Of a DNA stretch of 64,000 bases, positions 1-11,869 are shown in pieces. The position numbers were made by a program, and so were the translations under genes. This DNA comes from Acanthococcus lagerstroemiae (lineage: Eukaryota > Arthropoda > Insecta > Hemiptera > Eriococcidae). The stretch is from assembly GCA_031841125.1 (NCBI GenBank), contig CM063109.1, forward strand, positions 27,747,321 to 27,811,320, given 5' to 3'. Below the pieces are notes generated by a model. The model was not told the origin of the DNA. It made no database searches and was given only the letters and a program-made list of their open reading frames with translations. Every line of letters starts with the position of its first letter. The stretch's first letter is position 1.

Positions 1-558
1 TCATATTCTGTCATGTGAAACAGGACAGACTGATTTTCTCATTAAAAAGTCCCTTATCTGGCTGTTTTCGCCCCTGCTGTTCGACAAAGACAAAACCGAC
101 CTACACGTTGATTCGATTCGATTTATGCTGAGTCTTTTATTTCATTCGCGAGTCGTAATTCTTGTTTTATTGGGTGACCCGAGCGATACTCCGTATCAAG
201 TGTGCTTATTTATCGAGTAGTTAATAAAATTGGAAAATTTTAACCGTCTGCAGTAGCGAGTAGCGTAAAACTGGAAGTTTTATTAACGAGTAATTTTGAT
301 TGATAGAGCTATTGAGGTGTATGCGACTGAGTACTCGTTTCCATCCAATGGTGGTATAATTAAAAATGCAACGGTGACACGTCATTAAGGAGGCAAAATA
401 AAATATGTATCTCTGTGTTTATCAGAACGGGTTGTCCAGTTGATATGCAATTAGGTAAGATTTTTGAGCATCAAGAGTGATATTAATCTTTTGATTTTGA
501 GAGTGTATACGCGTCAGTGGTGAAGCTAAAGACAGTTTTGTATATACAGTTAGACATG
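1..558. other. Unassigned AT-rich sequence
   Basis: I see no gene, known repeat end or RNA here. The sequence is AT-rich with scattered stops in all frames and runs up to the TA dinucleotide where the first inverted-repeat element begins. Confidence 0.5.
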
Positions 559-560
559 TA

Positions 561-923
561 GTCCAGGAGAATTAGCTAAAAAAGAGGTGTTTGATGGAAT
601 TAATTGCAGCACAGCTGAAACTTGGTACGATTGCTTAGTACCCTCTTCAGAAAAGCCCCGTGATTTCCCCCCTCCCCCGGTGTGAGCATCACCCCTCAGA
701 GTCCAAAAAGTGCCCCCGGAAACAGTCTTTGGCTTGTATCTAGCTTAAAATTGAGTTATAGGTTAAAATATTCCTCACCAAAATTAAAGAGCCTAAAATT
801 CTCTACAAACATGATATCTATGTTTTTTTTCGTGAATCCCATACCAACCAAGATAATTGGCGTTCAAGATCACAGTAGCATGTAAAGATGGAGTAACCCA
901 CAACGTACGCGGTATACGAACGC
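561..923. repeat. Left terminal inverted repeat
   Basis: This arm reappears inverted at about 3175-3535. Landmarks shared by both arms are a CTCAGAGTCC stretch, a GAACGCC/GGCGTTC segment next to GATCACA, and an inner edge reading CAACGTACGCGGTAT. Short open frames in it are not genes. Confidence 0.8.
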
Positions 924-1039
924 CAACGTCACTCTAACATGTGTGGTAACCTAGCTACGCTAGTTCCGAATGGTCAAGGCATCGTATCGATTCATTCGAT
1001 TGATACGATATAGATTTCCTCTTCTCTCTTCTATCCTAA

Positions 1040-1900
1040 TATGTTCGTTCCCGTTCCTACATGTTACATCCTGTTATTACCTGTCTGCTTGTTCTCTTTC
1101 GATATCGTCGACTATTCCTCTTTTTCCGTGACTTCCATGACCTGTCTAAGGGAGGGGGAAAATCACCGATGACCATTTGAGAAATAGCGGCAGCGAGGAC
1201 TCGCTTTTTGGACGTTACAGTAAAAGGAGCCTGTGACGTGCCTCGCAAGATTTTTTCCCACATTTTCAAAGTTAGAGTCTTGTCTGCGAGCCTTTTGGCT
1301 TAACACTCGATTTTTGTTCGATCTAACCGTTGTCTTCGCGAATCGTCCGCGAACCTCTTTCGTGCTTCCGCGAAATCTACGCCGCTTTCGACCGACTGTC
1401 GAAGCGGGACTCTACGTATTCCACGTGCCCACACACCGAGGATCGTGCTGTCCTTAAGCATCACCGAAGAAGTTCGTGTTCTTGGTTTGTCGTCGTCACC
1501 GTTAGTTTTAAGCCGTCACCGAATAAAGTAACGTAGTACATTAGTTTCTGTGTTCTTTGTGTTCCGTTACTCTCGTGTCGTAGTCCTTCCTGCTTACCTA
1601 CGTGTCAGAGTAGGACCCGTCACTCGAGGTATTCGACCGGCAGAACTCATTCTAAATCTGAGTTACCTCGCAGATATTCAACACAGTCGATCTTGTAAGT
1701 CCTAAGTGCCGTCTCCTCAACCCTGTAGATCACTTGAGCTAGTCGTGAGCTACACGTGGTGTCGTGGTTCCACCAACCTACAACCGGCCTTTCCTAACAC
1801 CATACAGGAGCCTTGCCGTCGGTTACCACACATGCGGCAAGCGTTGAACGCGGTAATTTTAAATCCCTATACTAGGTGGACCAGCTTGTTTTAGAAACCG
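1040..1900. other. GC-richer cargo inside the TA element, origin unknown
   Basis: Base composition is visibly richer in G and C than the flanks. Short open frames exist on both strands but none resembles a protein family, and splice signals are not evident. One AATAAA lies near 1525 on the plus strand. It could be a captured host segment or the body of another element. Confidence 0.35.
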
Positions 1901-2514
1901 GATTGAAGACAGACAATAGATATGGAGCGACATGACTATTGGCGTTTGGACACTCCTGTAGGTGCGCTAGTGTAGTCGACGAAAAATGATCAGGGTATTT
2001 TCACCACAAATACAAATACAATGTACAGGTGAAATGAGCTCTGGCATTTTCAGTATTGAAGGAAACTAAAGTGTCAGCCCTTATCATTTCCTTTCAGATG
2101 AGCCCAACTTGAGTTTTTTTGCAGAACATTTTTGTCTTTGATCATCTTTTCGTCCAAATACACCAATCAGCGCGCCGCATTTCATTACGCCGCTAAAGAG
2201 CGACTCTTTAGCATCCAAACGCGAATCGAACAAATACTCATGGCGAATTATGAAGAGTGCAGGCGGACTGGCTCATCGACGCAGTGTTACCTCTAGCGTT
2301 TTGCAGCAGGGGATTCTTAGCGCCCTTGTCATGTGCTTCATCTTTGTTAAGGTTTGGAAAAGTTCACAAACTGTCTACCAGAAACGAGTGCTCAGCATAA
2401 AGAATTGAGTGAATCACGAGTGCAGCATGATAGAAGGGATGTTCAAACTTTTTTAAACTGGCTGAGAGCCCATCATCCCTTCTCATATGTGTCTGAATTA
2501 CAAGAGGAGATCTA

Positions 2515-2790
2515 CCCGGGTTTCAGGAGGGGATTCATGAGGGCGATATGGAAGGGCTATACGACGGGTCTACAAAGGGGATCCATGAAAGGGGAAACAA
2601 AGGAATATACAGCGGGTTTACAAAGGGAATCCATGCAGGGGGAAACAGAGGAGCTATACGACGAGTCTACAAAGGGCACATATAAAGGGTATACAAAGGT
2701 GCTATACTTAGAGGCGTACAGAGGGGCTATACAACGGGTCTACAAAGGGCATACATAAAGGGTATAGCACGGGTGTCTCAACGCCAGTGT
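2515..2790 (+). repeat. Minisatellite, period about 50-57 bp, open in one frame
   Basis: Degenerate units share the core CTACAAAGGG preceded by GGGCTATACGACGGGT and followed by a CATGAAAGGG-type segment. Because several units are close to a multiple of three, the plus strand stays open from about 2354 to 2758. The peptide is repetitive, with alternating forms of GYTTGLQRGSMKGETKE. There is no sign of selection for protein, so I treat the frame as a by-product of the repeat. Confidence 0.6.
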
Positions 2791-3174
2791 ATAGCTCGGG
2801 TAGTGAGAGGGCTACACGTAAATGAAGCATTGTGATTGGCTAACCTGATGGCTGCCCTCGAATGGAGCACTCTGATTGGTTGCTGGAGGGGAAACATTCC
2901 GGGTTGAGACAGGGCTAACGAGGGTCGATTTTTCGAGGATTTCGAGCGGGTTTACACGAACATAAGTTTTCCGCATCGGGATCACGATCTTGTGGTTGCC
3001 GTAAAGTGGGTATCTCTTGTAGCCACGCGTTTGTAGAGGAGGTTGTTTAAACGCAGAAAATTGTATACATGTAGACTCGGATGAAGATGAATTCTTATAA
3101 TAATAAAGACAATAAATTGAAATTATATCATCTAACATTCTATGCATCCAGTCATGTGTTTTCACGATTATTTC

Positions 3175-3535
3175 AGCGTTCCTATACCGCGTACGTTGTA
3201 GGTTACTCCATATTTACATGCTCGTGTGATCTTGAACGCCGATTATCTTGGTTGGCCTGGGATTCGCGAAAAAAAAACAACATAGATATCATTTTTGTAG
3301 AGAATTCTACGCTCTTTAATTTTGGTAACTAAGGAATATTTTTACCTATAACTCAATTTTGAGCTAGATACAAGCCAAAGACTGTTTCCGAGGGCACTTT
3401 TTGGACTCTGAGGGGTGATGCTCACACGAGGGGAGGGGGAAATTGCGGGGCTTTTCCGAAGAGGTTACTGAACAATCGTACCAAGTTTCGGCTGTGCTGC
3501 AATTAATTCCATCAAAAATGCTAATTCTCCTGGAC
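3175..3535. repeat. Right terminal inverted repeat
   Basis: Inverted partner of 561-923. It ends CTAATTCTCCTGGAC and is followed by TA. Confidence 0.8.
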
Positions 3536-3537
3536 TA

Positions 3538-5594
3538 ATGTTCGGGATACTGGAAATTTCCCGGTGGGCCGCGGCTAGAATAGTTGAAACAAGCAGTACC
3601 GCTACTCGACGAGGGTCGGCTAGAAAAGCCAACCCTTCACTCCCATGTGTGCCTTTTCTATTCAAAGTCAGTTCAAAGCTGAAAACTGCGAAGCTGCAGA
3701 CTGCGGTCGCTCAGCAAGGTGCAAAGATCAAGATCAATATCAATAAGCGACTTTCTGTGAAGTGAAGGACCTGTTTACAAATGACTCTCGAATTTGAATG
3801 AAATGGACTCCTGGAGCTGAAAAACGTTCTTCTAATCTTTTATATTATTATTATTTAATTCAACTAGTTCAGGTGGCATCTTAAGAAATTATAATTCTCC
3901 ATCTGCTGAAGACAGAAGAAGAATTTTATTTCGATTGAAATGAGAAATTTTATTTCGATTCAAGTAGAGTTTGCAATTTGAACAGGCGTAACTAAGAGTA
4001 TTACCAATATCGGAAGTACATTTGTTCCTCATAACTTTGTAACTCAGCATTGACATAGAACGATCGAAAAATAATCAACCGCAACTTACACATACAATTA
4101 TAGGTCATTTTTTAATTGATCACGCTGGCATTTCCTTATAGGTCTTCTCATTTTGCTTGATAAATTTGGTGTCTGTGTTGTAGTATTTCTCTTCGATGTT
4201 TCTTGTATCGGGCCGTCCATCCTACAGAGAGCGTTGCAATCTGCCATTGTTATAAGGTTATAAGTTATGAAAAGGTGAACCTTTTTGTCAAACCCTATTG
4301 TACTGGTGCCAAAAACATTCCCCTTTTCATCTGCGATACTAGCGCTGGACGGCCCGAATACAGTTCTGCTTCTGGCGTTCTGATCTCTGTTTACAAACTC
4401 GGTGCATCAAGTAGTAAGGTTTTATCCTCTAGTTGTTCATTTGCTACTTGCTTGTTTGCTACTTGTTCATATGCTATTAGTTTGCTGCATCGCATATTCC
4501 CACAGTCACCACAGAGATGAAAACGCTGTTGTTTCCTTCTCAGGTGAAGACAGCCACAATGCTAAGACTTCACCGCTCGAAACCTGAAACAGAATACCAA
4601 AATCAGACATTTAATTCTTTTATCATATTTATGAGACATAATTCTCATGCCATTATTCCTAGGGAAATTTACTGATAAGAGTAGTACAGAAATAGATATC
4701 TCAAAGGAACATGTTTCACTTGATCCAGATTTGATCAGAATTCACGAACAATTCACACACATCATTGGTTAGAGAATTCACTGAGAAGGCAAGAAAATCC
4801 TATATCCTACACTCGAATATGTGATCTAACATCGGTACTGCGAAAAGAATGTCCTGCTAATAAGATGAATTTCCTACTGAACATGTTTTACTTGGCTCGA
4901 TTCAAACAAATTATACACTTATCAAACTGAGAACCCATGTTACACATTAGCAAACAGCTTTTGTATTCAAAATATAGCTAAAATCATGTATCTCATTCCA
5001 TTGTTTTTTATGCTCTTGTGTTGTGTGATTTTCCTTTTACATCGGTTAAATTATTTGTTCTTTTCCTTCTTGCTCTACTGTGGCGTAGCCAAAATTTTCC
5101 CAAAGTGGGGGGGGGGGAAGTAAAATTTTCAAGGGATAAAAAGTCGAAAATTGAAGTATTTTTTAAAAATAGCCGATATTAGAGGACTATGTTATAAAAA
5201 TGACGGTAAAATTACTGCTCGAGCAAAAATTTTTCGAAAAAAGTGTTTTAAAGGTAAAAATTGCTCATTTTTGCATATTTTTCAGTCAATTTCAGGTTAG
5301 CTTAAGCTAATTCGATTGGCTACCCAACCCTGATTATTATTCATTTCTTTCGGTGTCGCTCTCTTTCTCCTCTCTCTCTCTCTTTCCCTCTTGCCATCCT
5401 CTCGTTCGACGTCATCACGTTCCGTGCTGAGTAATCGCACGGACGATTAACGCTCGAGTCGAGAGTGTCGGTCGTGTTGGAGTTGATCGCACGATCAGGG
5501 AACTAAATCCCAAATTTAGATCAGTGCGAAGCGAGGTGTACCGGTGTTCGGTCCAAGACCGTCATACCAAACCTTCATCACATTTGTGTCTTAT
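3538..5594. other. No gene seen; dispersed repeat scraps
   Basis: AT-rich sequence with only short chance frames. Around 5085 there is a CTGTGGCGTAGCC start resembling the hAT-type MITE ends seen at 5603 and 9404, but I could not place its other end. About 70 bp near 5232-5300 recurs near 59,478-59,545, so this is part of a dispersed repeat family. A CT-rich microsatellite lies near 5362-5392. Confidence 0.45.
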
Positions 5595-5602
5595 CAGCAA
5601 TA

Positions 5603-5764
5603 CAGTGGCGTAGCCAGACTTGGTATGAAGGGGTGGGGGGTTCGTTTCACTTTTACAACATTACAGGTGTAATACTTACTATTACCAGAATAATTTTTAA
5701 TTTTTTCACATTGTCGGCTAATTCCGGGGATCCAGACACCCCCCCCCCCGTAGCTACGCTCCTG
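5603..5764. mobile_element. hAT-type MITE with perfect 8-bp target duplication
   Basis: The element begins CAGTGGCGTAGCCA and ends in TAGCTACGCTCCTG, giving imperfect terminal inverted repeats of the form CAGNNGCGTAGC. It is flanked by CAGCAATA on both sides (5595-5602 and 5765-5772). An 8-bp duplication and CAG-type ends are hallmarks of the hAT superfamily. At 162 bp with no open frame it must be moved in trans. Open frames crossing it are chance. Confidence 0.85.
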
Positions 5765-5948
5765 CAGCAATATACATGTAGGGGTGATTCTTTGAAAAGC
5801 CGGAAAATTCGGTTTCCGTATTTTCAAAAATGAAACATCACTGTTTTCCATTTTTGAGGTGGGGAATATGTAGCGTGTGTCTCACTGAACACATATATAT
5901 GGTTGGTCCAACAAGATTCGCCCCAGGGGGGCAGGGGAGCCCTTTTTG

Positions 5949-7000
5949 TATACATACGGATACTACGATGGAATTGATTGATACTACGACGGAATTCATT
6001 GATACTACGATGGAATTTACTGATACTAGGATGGAACTGCTCAATACTACGATGGCATTACTCAATGGAATTACCATTATCATACTGGAAACCAAGAAGC
6101 ACATTACTACTTACCTCAGTCACAGAGACTACAACTCATGAAATGAAAAAGAAAAGAAAGAAATATTCGCATTTCTGGTGGCATGTGAAACAGCTCAGTG
6201 TGTTGAACCTAAGCATATTTCGTTCCTCAGCGTTCCAACAAACTTGATGAACTGACATTGTCCCTGAAAAAAGGAAGATGAAAATTTACGAGGATCTGGA
6301 TTCAAGATCACGAGGGAGTGTCACGCTGCTACACTGCTACTGACATCCACCGACCCATGGGCCATGGCATACGAAAAATACATTAAAATTCCATAGTAGT
6401 ATCATCTTTTCTATCGTAGTATCTTTGAAAAAATATGCAGGGTACTACCATAGACATGTATAATAGGGGATACTACGTTGGAGAATATGCCATTTTTTCT
6501 TATTTTAAAGAGGCAAAACTGGCGGAAATGCATTAACCGAACATGGAAGTGTTAAGAGACAGTGTTACCATATACGAATATGTTGAAATTACTTCTGTTG
6601 ATATCATTTTCATGATGTAATTTTGGATACTACGATGGATGCAAAAACAGTTCGAACGCTGTTTTCGGTAGAACTTTGGCTCACAGGCTCTGATATATTT
6701 TTAAATTGATGATTTTTGTGATTGGGTCGTTATCATGATACTTGAATAAATGTATTAAGGTAATTTACGGTATTCAAAAATATTAATGTTCCTCTGTAGG
6801 ATGATTGACAGTTTGGATACTACGACGGACTGTAGGCAAATGTTACGGATCAAAATTTTGGTCTACCTCAAAAATTCATGCTTGTATCACCCCTTGTTAA
6901 GTGTACCTTTTGAGTTTGGCTCATTAATTGCTGGAAATCCATGTACTAGTAAATAAACATGGAAATTCAATGTGGTTACAGGATACTACGATGGAAAATT
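5949..7000. repeat. Dispersed GATACTACGATGGA motif cluster
   Basis: A near-tandem block at about 5949-6065 repeats GATACTACGATGGAATT-like units every 21 or so bases. Isolated copies of GATACTACG(A/T)(T/C)GGA then occur at about 6468, 6626, 6815 and 6981, with inverted copies near 6388-6425. The sequence between copies is not repeated. Opposite-strand open frames at 5830-6141 come from this repeat. Confidence 0.6.
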
Positions 7001-7796
7001 TGCTATATTTGAGTGCCTTCCTCAATTTTGGTGAGCTTGGTGAGGTGAGGGTGACCTAATGATTGATTTGCATTGCGGAGGACATTCATTACTATTGATT
7101 TTAAAAAAAAAAATCGTTCTGGCATTCTTAGGTCGAGCAGAAACAGGTGGTTACAGTAATTTTCCGGTTTTTCAGAGAATCACCCGTAGACAAGTTTTAT
7201 GTTTGTCTCTATGTCTTATCGACGAGCCTCGTATGCGTCATTATGTCTTATCAGTAATGAAGGTGACGGTAGCTTGTTAATTTTTTGAATTTTTCCTTTG
7301 TCTTATCAAAAATATATAGACAAGTCTCCTGTCTGTTTTTATGTTTGGGAAAGGTGATTGCCTTAATACCTTGTCAGTAGGGAAGGAGAAAGTAACTGTT
7401 AATGATACATGTTTATATCGGATACAGTGTAAGTCTCATGCCTATCTTATATCTTTCACTATGTCGTTATGTCTTATCAGCCATAGACTGACAGTGTCAT
7501 GTCTGTTTTTAGGTCTTATCAGTAATGAAGGAGACGGTAACTGATCTTTCTCTGTAATTTTTTAGTTTTTTGACATTTTTATGTTTTTACTTTGGCACAT
7601 GATGGAAAAAAGCGTTATTTTGGAGCTTTACAAAAAGAGCGGTACGAAAACATAGTAATAAATGACTGACTCCTGACTTGACTGACTGGCTGACACGATG
7701 ACGTTCTCATGTCGGCGCAATCCGCAAAGCAAAGACATGATTCTGTCTTTACTTTGGCACACAACGGAAGAAAGTGTTACTTTTTAGCGTGACAAA

Positions 7797-7860
7797 ACTG
7801 GACTGACTGAGCCTTCGACCACTAGCGGAGCGTAGTACTCGAAGGCTCAGTCAGTCCAGT
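7797..7860. repeat. Perfect 22-bp hairpin with 20-nt loop
   Basis: The arm at 7797-7818 starts ACTGGACTGACTGAG and is exactly complementary to 7839-7860; the loop is 7819-7838. Both flanks are rich in GACT repeats. This could be the centre of a small palindromic MITE or a transcribed hairpin; I see no promoter signal for it. Confidence 0.85.
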
Positions 7861-8004
7861 CAGTCAGTCTTTCTACTTCTTCACTATGACTTCCCGTTGG
7901 CATATAAACGTGGACTATCACTAAAGATACTGGTTTAGCTAAAATTCTCACTATTAATATTCTCTCACTATATTAGGTATAGGTAACTGTGCACGTTATT
8001 CTCT

Positions 8005-8230
8005 GCAATCTTATTTATTATAATACCTATGCCTGCATGCTTTCTTCTCGCTGCTGTATTAATTATTTTGTACTCCCCTTCCAAAAATCTTTTTTTTTTC
8101 TGGCCATCTCACTTCACTAATTCCTATTATATCTAATTCTAATGTTGTCATCCTTTTTTCAAATTTTCTAATGTGTCTGCCTCACTTAGTGTCCTTACAT
8201 TCCATGTCCCTCCTCTCAATTTTGATAGTT
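8005..8230 (-). pseudogene. RTE-type LINE endonuclease fragment
   Basis: On the minus strand the conserved start of an APE-type LINE endonuclease is readable: TWNVRTL at about 8195-8217, then LDIIGISEVRW near 8106-8138, then a weaker block resembling the GVGII region near 8015. The glutamate of SEVRW is a metal ligand in this family. A one-base shift at an A-run separates the first two blocks, and nothing downstream on the minus strand continues the protein. It is a short dead fragment, possibly from the same family as the RTE pieces at 14.6-17.8 kb and 25.3 kb. Confidence 0.65.
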
Positions 8231-8239
8231 TCTCGCTTG

Positions 8240-9395
8240 GTAGTCTCTGCTCGGACATGCGAATAGGAGAATTTTTACGTTCACAATCATTATTTACTTT
8301 GTGAGTTGCCATCATAATTGTGGTGGTGGACGCGCATCTCCAAGGAAGAATACTAATGTAGTATGTAGTTTCTTGTTGCTTTCATCAGGGTATATCTGTG
8401 AGTTTTCCTTCGTATATTTAGTTCTTCTTTAAGCCCCATCACCTGGCCAAAGTAGCACCCATAGAAAGGAAAATTAAGATTGCTGGGGGAATTTTTCAAT
8501 ATTTTCTGCTCAAATTTTGCACGCATTGTTTTTCGGTCAGAAGGCGACAGAATCGTCCTACCCATCGAAAAAATAACGAAAAGACTTTGTGGCCATTTTC
8601 ATTCCACCCTAATGTGTAGCACTTGAGTATACTCTTTCGTAGTAAGATGTCAACATTGACTTATATCTGCAGCTGCACCCTCTCACACAGATCTATCTCA
8701 GAACCAGCTCATTCCCTTTATGTTTATCACTATCGATACTGATAGTCGATTATGTCGGCAATCTCTAAAGCGCAAAAACCGCTAGCGAATTTACATTTCC
8801 TTTGAATAAGATATTTTTAATCGAACCGGCATACGGCAGAACTTGACTTCATAAATCACATTTCTAACCAGAGCAAAGAGAATATGTTAATTCGTTTGAA
8901 ATTCGTCTGCCCGTCGATAATTTATTAGCTCGGCGATGCCGATGCCAATGCGATGGTCCCGCGAGTGAAAGAGCCGTTTTCGCGATTCGAACGATTTTAC
9001 CCGTGCCTACGAAAAATAAAAAGTCATTTGGATAGCGCATTAAGTAAATAAAATATTAACAAGCCCTCCATGATGCCACGGCGATGTGTTTTACATTATT
9101 TTTTAAAGATGATCATCTGATATTGCGTCGTTATAGTTGTTAGTGGCTTCTTCGCTTACCAGTCGGAATATAGTTTAAAAAAGAGAAAATAAGAGGAAAT
9201 GCTGGTGGTTAATCGTTTAATGTGTATAGTTGTCCACAGGATGCCTAAAAAGTTTCATGCACGCAAGAACTTCGAATAGTGTAAAAATTTCGGTGTGGTG
9301 CGACGTGCGAGAGCCATGTGATAGCTCGATGGTGAAAAAACCAGGGCTGGATTTTCTCCAAATATTTGCTGAGAATTTCCCAGAAATGCTGAGCA
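8240..9395. other. Gene-free, mostly low-repeat interval
   Basis: No coding frame is supportable. About 8750-9180 looks like unique sequence: no copy elsewhere in the window, intermediate base composition, and several TAAT/ATTA-type homeodomain-like cores. It could be conserved regulatory DNA, but this is only an impression without alignment. Confidence 0.35.
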
Positions 9396-9403
9396 TTTAT
9401 TAG

Positions 9404-9569
9404 CAGTGGCGTAGCCGGGGAGGGCAAGGGGCCATCCCTCCCGTGAGCATCTTAACTATGTTTTTTCCTACTGTAAATTTAGGGGCAACTCGATTAAAAG
9501 AAAGAAAAAAAAAGAAAAAGGCATAAGTATGTAACAATTTTTTCCCCTTGCCCATTCTGGCTACGCTAC
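9404..9569. mobile_element. hAT-type MITE, second copy
   Basis: It begins CAGTGGCGTAGCCGGG and ends GGCTACGCTAC. Flanks are TTTATTAG (9396-9403) and TTTGTTAG (9570-9577), an 8-bp target duplication with one difference. Ends match the element at 5603-5764, while the interior is different, as is common in MITE families sharing one transposase. Confidence 0.75.
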
Positions 9570-9577
9570 TTTGTTAG

Positions 9578-11869
9578 CGGGAGCATTTTCTCGCTTGCTG
9601 TCACTACTATCAGATGCAATAGCTTTCCTCTGAAAGTACCTGTGAATCCTCGGAACAATCGCCTCTTACATCGCTTCTCTCCCGCTGACGAGTTTGTGAC
9701 TCGTCGGGGTTCGGATGTCGCTTCACGCCCGCCGCCGAGTTCGTGACTCATCGGGGTCCTTACGGCCCGCTAATCACTACTTCTCGCCTCGCTCGGTGCC
9801 GCTACGGAATTCGAGGCTCGTCGGAAAAAGGAAAAATCGCGTCGGGAAACCGTGAAAATCTCGCTTCCTATTGGATAGATTTTGCTGTATACGTCTAGAA
9901 TAGTTTAACCCACCCCATTCCCACCATCACACCGAAAGTAATACCTGACTTTTTTATTTAAAAAAGAAATCAGCTAAAAATTCATTTTTCACTCGAATCG
10001 ACGCAGTATAAATGGTTTTAATTCGGGGCAAATCACTCGGCGGTACCGTGGGGCTGAAAAGGTTTTATTTATTTTTCGTATAATCCAAACGAGAGCGGGG
10101 GGTATTTTGCAACTTGTCGAGCGACTTCTCAAAGTCGACAGTCGTCATTTTCGGTCCGGTTTGGCAGCCGCTATCGAATCTCGTTTTTTCGTTTGGTAAA
10201 CACTGCACGCTGAAATTGAAGCGAAGCCATTAATCATTTTAAATTCGAGCTTATTCCGATTTGCATAAAAAAGGTTAAAGAAAACAAGAAAAGGTTACCC
10301 CGAATTCGAATAGATACTAAACGATCCTTCGAAACATTGTTATTTCAAGCAACCGAATGATCCGGATTTGCTAAATCTTCGCTCGCCTTCAATTAACTCG
10401 AAAGGGATGGCAATGTAAATTGTATTTTCTTTCTTCGGCCCCTCAAAACACCTTTCGTGATTTCAACATGCAGTCTTCTCAGCTGAAAGGAATGACTGGT
10501 AAGAAATCATGTACTCTGTCGTGGACGCCCGGAATTCGGTATGTAGTTCAGTAAGGCCTGTACCTTTTTTTGAGAGTTCCAAGACGAAAATATCCAGAAA
10601 AGGTTCGCCATTTTGTAAATCACTTGTCTACCCATGCACTCACTCTAACAGATCTCCGGCTATATTCACCCCCACCCTGCGAACCTCTAGCCCCCCACCC
10701 AGTGGGAGTAGGCGCAATTGGATCAGTTTTAGAATTGGTGACACCATTCACCGCATCAAGTGGCTGTGACTTCATAGGGAGGAAATAAGGAGACAGAATC
10801 ATAACATCAGAATTTTGGCCATAGCTAGCCCATAATGGCCTTATTCAGAAAAAATTTCCCATGATTAAGGCTCTCGTCTCACTATTAACGTTTTATTTCG
10901 GAGAATATCCTAAAAATTTTAGGCCAATTAGATTATTATAATAATACGCGATGTTATAATCCCCCCCCCTTATTTTCCCTGATTTAGAAGGATTTTTTGC
11001 CACGTAGTTCTAATAAGGCTTATGTCGTTGTAGAACAATGCAGCGAGACAAGAAACGGCAAATGGAGAAACAAATTCACGAAGAGCTGAATTTTGACTCA
11101 GAGAGTTGGATGATAGCACTGATTAAGTACTAAAAGTAGAAAGTATCCAAGAATTAGAACGTTCTACATTATTTTTTCGTAACTACTCTCGATATGCAAT
11201 GAATAAGAGTTCAATATAACCCTTTATTCAGGTATACATGGACGCAGACTCGGGTGAGAGAGTGTAGAATTTCCGTCAATTTTCTAGTCTCACCGACTTT
11301 ACCGAATAGTAAGGATGTGAAACAACCCCGGGTCCGTTTCTCTACATCTCCATCCACTAATCTTTGAAATGGTTTCCTCCTCCCTCCTCCCTATCCTTGA
11401 ATACTGCACTTTGAAATTTGTGTTTTTTTGTGTTTTTCAGAATAAAGAAGTGATATTTTTCCTACGACTTTTAAAGCCTCATTAACACGATATATCGGCT
11501 GGGAAGGGTGGCCACACGATTTGATTTTGATATTTCCTTCGCTGTACGGTGAGGAGCGGTGGCTCAACATTTGAAAAAAAAAAACTGCAATCAAGAATCG
11601 TTGAATTGATTTTTGATAGCAATTTGACCTCCATTTCAAAACTGTGGTATCTGGCGAGGCGGAGGCTTCAAAATACACGTAATGCAATAGGAATATTGCT
11701 TGTGTAAGGATCCTTGAACTAATTTCTGATAACAATTTTATATTTAAATTTTGGCATCCGGGGACGGGGGAGACTGAAACGAAAGAGTAAGCATTCATTC
11801 ATTGTAAGGTGGCGTTGTATGCGTGGAGTGCTCAGACTTTGCAGTCCATTGCACTCCTTCTCAAGCTGC
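9578..11869. other. No gene seen
   Basis: Includes a GC-rich patch (9620-9830) with repeated CTCGTCGG-type words and an otherwise AT-rich stretch. The open frames here (for example 10,509-10,769 plus and 11,391-11,798 minus) show no family resemblance, no splice context and overlap others on the opposite strand. Confidence 0.4.

Larger units (their letters stand above)
561..3535. mobile_element. TA-flanked element with about 360-bp terminal inverted repeats
   Basis: The left arm (about 561-923) and the right arm (about 3175-3535) are inverted copies of each other over roughly 360 bp. Both ends read GTCCAGGAGAATTAGC outward-in, and both are flanked by TA (559-560 and 3536-3537). A TA target is typical of Tc1/mariner-type elements, though other superfamilies also use it. 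The 2.25-kb interior contains no transposase I recognise. It holds a relatively GC-rich stretch (1040-1900) of unknown origin and a minisatellite (2515-2790). I infer a non-autonomous DNA transposon that has picked up cargo. The arms still align closely, with small indels, which argues against great age. Confidence 0.75.

Noticed and set aside
1057..1269. Lys/Arg-rich minus-strand frame in the GC-rich cargo
   Set aside because: It is short, without recognisable family, and overlaps plus-strand frames of equal length.
5830..6247. Overlapping frames on both strands
   Set aside because: They are produced by the GATACTACGATGG repeat block.
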